From: Acidobacteriota bacterium
GTDB lineage: Bacteria > Acidobacteriota > Vicinamibacteria > Vicinamibacterales > CAVVIG01
Length of the DNA: 11,654 nt
Direction of reading: 5' to 3'
NCBI GenBank assembly: GCA_003222455.1
Contig: QHWF01000129.1
Coordinates: 1-11,654, forward strand
Part shown: in pieces, positions 7,535-11,654 of the stretch
Layout of the letters: the number at the start of each line of letters is the position of its first letter
How positions within the stretch are numbered: the first letter of the stretch is position 1
Translations under genes and position numbers: made by a program
Notes under the pieces: generated by a model
Told to the model about the DNA's origin: nothing
Seen by the model: the letters and a program-made list of their open reading frames with translations, nothing else
Databases searched by the model: none

Positions 7535-7547
7535 ACTACTCAGTAGT
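7535..7547. promoter_or_regulatory. 13-bp palindrome ACTACT-C-AGTAGT
   Basis: ACTACT (7535-7540) and AGTAGT (7542-7547) form a perfect inverted repeat around a single C in the divergent region between the kinase and hydrolase genes. It could be an operator for either gene. It is short, so chance cannot be excluded. Confidence 0.25.
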
Positions 7548-7646
7548 TTTAGCGTTCTCGCTCCTGCTTCGTTTGCAGGTTCGATTCAAGCGCGGCTCAC
7601 CTTTCTTCTGCGTGCACAAGCGACAGCGTCATTTGCGGGGAGCAGG

Positions 7647-7652
7647 TATCAT
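7647..7652 (+). promoter_or_regulatory. Candidate -10 box (TATCAT) close to the hydrolase start
   Basis: TATCAT matches TATAAT at 5 of 6 positions and lies 10 nt before ATG 7663. No Shine-Dalgarno sequence is suitably placed; the nearest, GGAG at about 7638-7641, is over 20 nt from the ATG. A leaderless or very short-leader transcript is possible. No convincing -35 is seen. Confidence 0.35.
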
Positions 7653-7662
7653 TTACCAATTG

Positions 7663-8601
7663 ATGTACGACCCATTTGTCCCGGGCCGATTCACTGTCGC
7701 CGAGCGGAGTATGCAGGCGTTCGACGCGGTCCGCAACCGCAGCTTCCCTTGCGACATGTGGCGTCCAACGGAACCGGTCGGAGTTTGTCCGATCATCCTT
7801 CTCTCTCATTCGAGTGGCGGAAGCGGTCCGCGAGGCTACACATTTCTGACGAATCATCTGGCCAGCCATGGCTACATCGTCGCGGGACTGAATCACTCCG
7901 AACTCGTCGCACCCGAGCTCGAGCGTCGGGAAGGTGAAACGCCTGAACAACGGGCTGCGCGAGCCGAAGCTGCCATCGCGAGCCGCGTTCCGGATATTCG
8001 CTTTCTTCTCGACTATGTCCTGACCGAAGCGCGGCTCGAGCCTGCGCCCGTGGGCATCGTGGGCCACAGCTTCGGCGGCTGGACAGCGCTCGCCTCTCCC
8101 GACGTGCTGCATCAAATTCGGGCGGTTGTCGCGCTCGCGCCAGGCGGAAGTTCGAACCCGAGGCCCGGGATTCTGCCGGCGAAGCTGGCATTCAAGTGGG
8201 GCCGCGACGTGCCGACCCTCGTTCTGGTGGCGGACAACGACGTCTGCCTTCCGCTGGACGGCATGTACGAGATCTTCGACAGAATACCCGCCGCGAAACG
8301 CCTGGTCGTTCTTCGCCACGCCGACCACATGCATTTCATGGACAATGTCGAGCAGCTGCACGAAGCGGTTCGGAGCTCGCCGCCTTGGATTCCGGAGTTA
8401 GATTACCTACAGAAGGAAATGCGTCCGATTGCGGAACTCTGCACCGGCGAACAATCCCACTTGTTCGTCCGAGGACTCACAGTTGCGCACTTTGACGCCG
8501 TGCTGAAGCATAACGACGAAGCGCGCCGATTCCTCGCCGGCGACATCCAGGCCGAACTCGCGTCCCACGGCGTAGAGGCCTTCGTGCATTCGGCTGCATA
8601 G
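7663..8601 (+). CDS. Alpha/beta hydrolase (PAF-acetylhydrolase/dienelactone-hydrolase-like)
   Basis: A 312-residue protein with the alpha/beta-hydrolase core. A strand ending in IILLSHSSGGSG (45-54) supplies the likely oxyanion region, GIVGHSFGGW (131-140) is the nucleophile elbow with Ser136, VLVADNDVCLP carries the likely acid (Asp191 or Asp193), and HADHMHFMD carries the likely histidine (His222 or His224). The overall pattern resembles platelet-activating-factor acetylhydrolase and predicted dienelactone-hydrolase/chlorophyllase-type esterases. The substrate is probably an ester or acyl compound, but this cannot be refined. No signal peptide or membrane segment is visible, so it is probably cytoplasmic. 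The frame is open upstream to a TTG at 7573, but those extra 30 residues are basic and unlike the family, so ATG 7663 is preferred; TTG 7660 is also possible. It is divergent from the kinase gene and convergent, 136 nt away, with the SemiSWEET fusion. No clear T-tracted terminator was seen in 8602-8737. Confidence 0.88.
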   Translation: MYDPFVPGRFTVAERSMQAFDAVRNRSFPCDMWRPTEPVGVCPIILLSHSSGGSGPRGYTFLTNHLASHGYIVAGLNHSELVAPELERREGETPEQRAARAEAAIASRVPDIRFLLDYVLTEARLEPAPVGIVGHSFGGWTALASPDVLHQIRAVVALAPGGSSNPRPGILPAKLAFKWGRDVPTLVLVADNDVCLPLDGMYEIFDRIPAAKRLVVLRHADHMHFMDNVEQLHEAVRSSPPWIPELDYLQKEMRPIAELCTGEQSHLFVRGLTVAHFDAVLKHNDEARRFLAGDIQAELASHGVEAFVHSAA

Positions 8602-8737
8602 GCGGTAACTTCAGTCGCCAGCGCGTCAGCCGAACACCGGACTTCAAGTTTATCCTTCGCGAGGAGCATCTCGGCAAAGTCGCACAAGTGGCGATCTGAT
8701 GGAAATCGCGCCGACTCGCGACCTAGAGAGCCTGTTT

Positions 8738-9628
8738 CTATCGCGCATGGGCTGGCGTCGAGCGCGCAGCGGCCGGTTCGCCGCGGAACGCGGCGGATGT
8801 CCGAGCCGGGCGCCCGCTTCGCCCCTCCAGCTGCGCGAAGACCTCACGCACGGCCTTCCACGAATCGACACGCGGGTAGTGCGACTCGGCGGCGTTGTGC
8901 GGCGCCGAGAACAGCAGCGGACGTCCCTTGAAGCGCGCGAAGTGCCGCGCGCAGTCGTCGATCAGATAATCCGCATCGAAGATGCTCTTGTCGCCACAGA
9001 ACACGATCTGCGCGGGCGGGATAAAAGGGAAGTGCCGCTGCAGCCAGCGGAACTTCGCGTCGAACGAGCTCGGCACGTCCATCGCGGCGCTGACGATGAA
9101 GACGTCGTGACGGGCGGCAAGCTCGCGAATCACTTCCTGACAGTCGGGCATGACGGCAAGGTCCGCAAAGAACGAGGCATCCAGCATCGCCTCGACCGCC
9201 TCACGCTGTGACGGCGGAACGCAGTCCTCGAGGCGCCGGCCGCACAGGTCCGCGATCGCGAACTCTGCACCGAAGGCGGCGTTGTAGCGCCGGACGTGCT
9301 CGGCGAGCGCGTCGGCCATCACCTCGTCCATGTCGATGGCGATGCGCAGCCGCCGCGGTCGTTCGACGTTCGCCCGCGTGGAGAGCTTCCCCCACGTCAC
9401 CGCACAAACGATGGCAATCGAGGCCGCATTCGCCGCAATCACCGGGACGGCGCCGAGCAGCAGTCCGTAGACGAGCCACAGGCAAAGCCCCGCCAGGTAC
9501 ATCGCGAGCATCGCCGTCGACAGCTCGGCGCTGCCCTGCTTGTGGATCTTGAAGAGTTGCGGCAGGAACGCCAGCGTCGTGCACAACGCGGCCACGGTCC
9601 CCACCAGGATCGGCCAGCTCACCGCCAT
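8738..9628 (-). CDS. Fusion protein: SemiSWEET sugar-transporter domain + 5'(3')-deoxyribonucleotidase-like HAD phosphatase
   Basis: One uninterrupted 296-residue frame joins two families. Residues 1-82 form a complete SemiSWEET/PQ-loop unit: three hydrophobic segments (about 6-27, 38-58, 61-80), the PQ motif at Pro23-Gln24, and Trp51 and Asn67, whose 16-residue spacing matches the sugar-pocket Trp/Asn pair of characterised SemiSWEETs as I remember them. Residues about 94-268 match NT5C-type nucleotidases of the HAD superfamily: IDMDEVMAD (nucleophile Asp99, acid/base Asp101), IVSAA (Ser180), GDKS (Lys214), and DADYLIDD (Asp220, Asp224, Asp225). Positive charges after segment 1 and segment 3 place the phosphatase in the cytoplasm. 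The C-terminal 28 residues are basic and Ala/Pro-rich. SemiSWEETs work as dimers, so the fusion would present two phosphatase domains. Its substrate, nucleotide or sugar phosphate, is unknown. ATG 9628-9626 has a strong AGGAAGG. The gene is divergent from a LysR regulator, the probable controller. Confidence 0.88.
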   Translation of the reverse strand: MAVSWPILVGTVAALCTTLAFLPQLFKIHKQGSAELSTAMLAMYLAGLCLWLVYGLLLGAVPVIAANAASIAIVCAVTWGKLSTRANVERPRRLRIAIDMDEVMADALAEHVRRYNAAFGAEFAIADLCGRRLEDCVPPSQREAVEAMLDASFFADLAVMPDCQEVIRELAARHDVFIVSAAMDVPSSFDAKFRWLQRHFPFIPPAQIVFCGDKSIFDADYLIDDCARHFARFKGRPLLFSAPHNAAESHYPRVDSWKAVREVFAQLEGRSGRPARTSAAFRGEPAAARSTPAHAR

Positions 9629-9633
9629 CGCGA

Positions 9634-9640
9634 CCTTCCT
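9634..9640 (-). promoter_or_regulatory. Ribosome binding site of the SemiSWEET-phosphatase fusion
   Basis: AGGAAGG on the minus strand ends 5 nt before ATG 9628-9626. It fixes the start upstream of the transporter domain and shows that the transporter part is translated rather than being a chance N-terminal extension. Confidence 0.7.
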
Positions 9641-9701
9641 CTCATCCCCTCAGCGTGACGCGGACGCATCGTGCCGTCCAATGAAACGTTGGGCCGAATC
9701 T

Positions 9702-9717
9702 GATAACTTCCGGTTAT
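9702..9717 (+). promoter_or_regulatory. LysR-type T-N11-A box overlapping the -10 region and start codon of the LysR gene
   Basis: ATAAC (9703-9707) and GTTAT (9713-9717) form a perfect inverted repeat around TTCCG, and T9704 to A9716 is an exact T-N11-A, the classic LysR-family operator form. The half-site GATAAC (9702-9707) also resembles a -10 box 8 nt before ATG 9716, so binding would block the regulator's own transcription. The same site lies 75-89 bp upstream of the divergent fusion gene's start codon, a usual place for LysR activation. Confidence 0.5.
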
Positions 9718-10657
9718 GGATGTCGAGCTCGCCGATCTGGAGGCGGTCGTTGCCCTGGCTGAGGCGCTGCACTTCGGCCGTGCGGCGGACCGGCTGCATG
9801 TGTCGCAGCCGGCGCTGAGCAAACGAATTCGCAAGCTGGAGGGTCGCATTGGCGGTCCGCTGCTGGTGCGGCGCTATCGCGACGTGCGACTGACCGAGGC
9901 CGGCCGTCTCCTCGCCGAACGCGGCCGGCACCTCCTGCGCGAGTCCGAAGCCACCGTCGCCCTGTCACAGCGTGCCGCACGGGGAGAAGCGGGACGCCTT
10001 CGCATCGGGTTCGGCATCGCGAGCATCCTCGGGTTCCTGCCCGACGTGCTGCTCCGGTTTCGGCGAAGCCATCCCGGCGTCCAGCTCCACCTCCGCGACA
10101 TGTCGACGCCGGAACAGATCGAGGCGCTCGCGGCGCGGGAGGTGGACATCGGCTTCGTCCGCCTGCCGGTGGCGGACGACCGGCTGGTCGTCCGGCCGGT
10201 GCTGGACGAGCGGCTGGTCCTGGCCATCGGTTCGCGCAGTCCGTGGAACGCGCGAATCGGCCTGCGGTCCGTGGCCGCCGAACCGTTCATCATCATCGCG
10301 CGGGCGCGGTCTGCCAGCTTCTACGACCATGCCATCAGCGTGTGCGCGGCAACCGGATTCGCGCCGCGAATCGTGCAGGAGGCGAACGAGCTGTTCACCG
10401 TCCTGTCGCTCGTTGGAGCAGGACTCGGCGTGTCGCTCGTGCCGCGATCTGCAGCGCTCATGCACCCGCCCGGCGTCCGGTTCCGGGAGTTGACGCTGCC
10501 GCAGGCGGCCTGGGACATCGCTGTGGCCTGGCATCGTGATGCGAGTACGGTTCCGCTCGTCCAGCGTTTCGTCGAGATGGTGCGCGCGGCACGACCACCC
10601 TCGGTCAAGCGACGGCTTGCTGCTGCGCCACGGACACGCAGCGTCGGTACACGCTGA
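9716..10657 (+). CDS. LysR-type transcriptional regulator
   Basis: A 313-residue regulator of standard LysR length. Residues 1-65 form the winged helix-turn-helix, with the signature ALHFGRAADRLHVSQPALSKRIRKLE. A linker helix follows (about 66-90), then a two-lobe periplasmic-binding-protein-like effector domain (about 92-295) starting GRLRIGFG. The sequence style is that of BenM/CatM-type aromatic or small-acid sensors, but the effector is unknown. The ATG at 9716 lies inside a T-N11-A palindrome, which suggests autorepression, and no Shine-Dalgarno sequence is visible, so the message may be nearly leaderless. It is divergent from the SemiSWEET-phosphatase gene with 87 nt between start codons, the classic arrangement for a LysR regulator and its target. 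The C-terminal 20 residues are basic and probably disordered. The stop is TGA 10655-10657. Confidence 0.94.
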   Translation: MDVELADLEAVVALAEALHFGRAADRLHVSQPALSKRIRKLEGRIGGPLLVRRYRDVRLTEAGRLLAERGRHLLRESEATVALSQRAARGEAGRLRIGFGIASILGFLPDVLLRFRRSHPGVQLHLRDMSTPEQIEALAAREVDIGFVRLPVADDRLVVRPVLDERLVLAIGSRSPWNARIGLRSVAAEPFIIIARARSASFYDHAISVCAATGFAPRIVQEANELFTVLSLVGAGLGVSLVPRSAALMHPPGVRFRELTLPQAAWDIAVAWHRDASTVPLVQRFVEMVRAARPPSVKRRLAAAPRTRSVGTR

Positions 10658-10695
10658 CGAACGCCTTACGCGGGCACATTGGCGCTCACGACGAT

Positions 10696-10755
10696 CAACG
10701 CAGAACTCGCGGAACCCGCAGAGAAAACCGGTTTGGTTCTGCGATTTCTGCGTTG
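10696..10755. repeat. 60-bp palindromic repeat (20 of 21 stem positions paired)
   Basis: CAACGCAGAA (10696-10705) pairs with TTCTGCGTTG (10746-10755). After one C/T mismatch, 10707-10716 pairs with 10735-10744, one of these a G-U. The loop 10717-10734 itself contains the palindrome AAACCGGTTT (10725-10734). No T-run follows, so it is not a standard intrinsic terminator. Its motifs (cgcagagaa, ttctgcg) look like a dispersed intergenic repeat family, though only one copy is in this window. It lies between the LysR stop and the lactonase start and could still stabilise the LysR message's 3' end. Confidence 0.7.
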
Positions 10756-10798
10756 TACGTTGGGATCTGTTCTTGTTTCTCAGACACGCTCCCAGCGC

Positions 10799-10804
10799 TA
10801 CACT
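10799..10804 (+). promoter_or_regulatory. Candidate -10 box (TACACT) of the lactonase gene
   Basis: TACACT matches TATAAT at 4 of 6 positions and lies 11 nt before ATG 10816. TTGTTT at 10773-10778 is a possible -35, but the 20-nt gap is too long to be convincing. No good Shine-Dalgarno sequence precedes the ATG. Confidence 0.3.
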
Positions 10805-10815
10805 GACGAGCGCAT

Positions 10816-11654
10816 ATGCAGCACAGTCGGCTCGGCCGTCGCGAATTCGTGATGGGACTTGGCGGGGTGGCGGCAACGATCGCGAGCCGGTCGCGGCGCA
10901 CCTCCGCTGACGGTTCGGGTGAGCCTCAACGTGGCGCGGAAGAACGCAGTCAGGCTGCGGCGCCGAACGTCATGTATGTCGGCAGCTTCACCGGCCAGGG
11001 ACGGGGTCATGGTGAAGGCCTCAGCGTCTATCGCCGCAACGGCGAGGCGGATCCCTGGACGCTGATTCAGCTGCTGAAGGATCTCGCCGATCCGTCTTTT
11101 CTCATCATCGATCGCCAGAAGCGATGTCTCTACTCGGCTCACGGCGACGGGACGCAGGCGACGGCATATCGGATCGACCAGACGACCGGGCGCCTGACGG
11201 TGTTGAACCAGCAACCAACCGGCGGCCGGAATGGCGTGCACCTCGCCATCGACGCGAGCGGCCGTTTTCTGGTGCTGGCAAACTACGCCACCGGCACCGT
11301 GGCGGTCCTGCCGATCAATCAGGATGGATCGCTCGCGCCAGCGAGCGATCTGGCCACCCTGTCCGGCACGCCCGGTCCGCACCGCACGCAGCAGGAAAGC
11401 TCGCATCCGCACCACTGTCCCTTCGATCGCACCGGGCGGGTGATCGTCGTCCCCGACAAAGGGCTGGACAAAATCTTCGTGTTCCGGCTCGATGCGGCTC
11501 GCGGCAAGCTGGTACCCGGCAACCCTCCGGACGTTGCCAGCCGGGCCGCCGCGGCGCCGCGTCATGTGGACTTTCATCCGACGAAGCCGTACGCATACGT
11601 GATCAACGAGCTGGATTCCACGATCGCGACGTACGAGCTCGATCGCGACAAGGG
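10816..11654 (+). CDS. Lactonase-family seven-bladed beta-propeller protein with Tat signal (3' truncated by window edge)
   Basis: The frame is open from ATG 10816 to the window's end, giving 279 visible residues with no stop. The N-terminus has a twin-arginine signal: RRE-F-V at 8-12, then a short hydrophobic stretch to about residue 23. An Arg/Ser- and Gln-rich spacer leads to AAAPN near 47-51, where the mature domain NVMYVGSFTG begins. The rest matches the lactonase (6-phosphogluconolactonase-like propeller) family: LANYATGTVAVLPI (153-166), SSHPHHC (195-201) followed by VVPDKGLDKIFVFRLD, and APRHVDFHP then YAYVINELDSTIATYELD. Export means the substrate is probably an envelope or environmental lactone or sugar derivative rather than cytoplasmic 6-phosphogluconolactone, since many exported members lack a proven activity. 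The start lies 158 nt after the LysR stop, with a palindromic repeat between, so co-transcription is uncertain. Confidence 0.9.
   Translation, partial: MQHSRLGRREFVMGLGGVAATIASRSRRTSADGSGEPQRGAEERSQAAAPNVMYVGSFTGQGRGHGEGLSVYRRNGEADPWTLIQLLKDLADPSFLIIDRQKRCLYSAHGDGTQATAYRIDQTTGRLTVLNQQPTGGRNGVHLAIDASGRFLVLANYATGTVAVLPINQDGSLAPASDLATLSGTPGPHRTQQESSHPHHCPFDRTGRVIVVPDKGLDKIFVFRLDAARGKLVPGNPPDVASRAAAAPRHVDFHPTKPYAYVINELDSTIATYELDRDK

Noticed and set aside
7573..7662. Upstream TTG extending the hydrolase by 30 residues
   Set aside because: The added residues are basic and unlike the family's N-terminus, and the extension would run through the candidate -10 box at 7647-7652.
8691..8709. Small hairpin GCGAT/ATCGC between the hydrolase and fusion genes as a terminator
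   Set aside because: Only a 5-bp stem with a 9-nt loop and no T-run; too weak to call.
10639..10656. CAGCGT/ACGCTG hairpin at the end of the LysR gene as a terminator
   Set aside because: Six-bp stem lying within the coding sequence and stop codon, with no T-tract.
10798..11577. 259-residue minus-strand frame over the lactonase gene
   Set aside because: The plus strand encodes an unmistakable lactonase-family propeller that runs off the window; this frame is its antisense shadow.

Overview
This is a GC-rich bacterial chromosomal window with strongly G/C-biased third codon positions. The best taxonomic clue is at 4715-7408, a membrane-anchored Ser/Thr kinase fused to a TolB/PD40-type beta-propeller. 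That architecture is greatly expanded in Acidobacteriota, so an acidobacterial origin (possibly a Vicinamibacterales-like soil lineage) is my inference; no rRNA or other marker gene is present to prove it. I see no tRNA, rRNA, CRISPR array, transposase, integrase or phage gene.

Layout. (1) 2-1048 (+): C-terminal part of a flavin amine oxidase, cut by the left edge. (2) 1055-2872 (-): a complete thiamine-diphosphate enzyme of the acetolactate synthase/2-oxoacid decarboxylase superfamily, tail-to-tail with gene 1. (3) 2873-3159: a divergent control region carrying a 141-bp, A/T-rich, inverted-repeat element that looks like a non-autonomous mobile element. (4) 3160-4707 (+): an FAD-linked oxidase of the berberine-bridge/glucooligosaccharide-oxidase type with both residues needed for bicovalent FAD. 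(5) 4715-7408 (-): the kinase-propeller protein, again tail-to-tail with its neighbour. (6) 7409-7662: a second divergent control region with a perfect TATAAT box and two inverted repeats. (7) 7663-8601 (+): an alpha/beta hydrolase. (8) 8738-9628 (-): a single protein joining a SemiSWEET sugar-transporter domain to a 5'(3')-deoxyribonucleotidase-like HAD phosphatase. (9) 9716-10657 (+): a LysR-type regulator divergent from gene 8, with a T-N11-A box over its start. (10) 10696-10755: a strong palindrome. (11) 10816-11654 (+): a Tat-exported lactonase-family beta-propeller cut by the right edge.

How the genes may work together. No long operon is present; genes alternate strand in convergent and divergent pairs. 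The left three enzymes could form a chain (amine or amino-acid oxidation to a 2-oxo acid, ThDP-dependent decarboxylation or carboligation, then flavin oxidation), but this rests only on proximity and family chemistry. The right side looks like a LysR-controlled unit whose target is the SemiSWEET-phosphatase fusion. That fusion is the strongest candidate here for something little described: a cytoplasmic phosphatase tethered to a sugar-permeation module. A second theme is that four genes have a -10-like hexamer only 8-11 nt before the start codon and no clear Shine-Dalgarno sequence, suggesting leaderless or near-leaderless transcripts.
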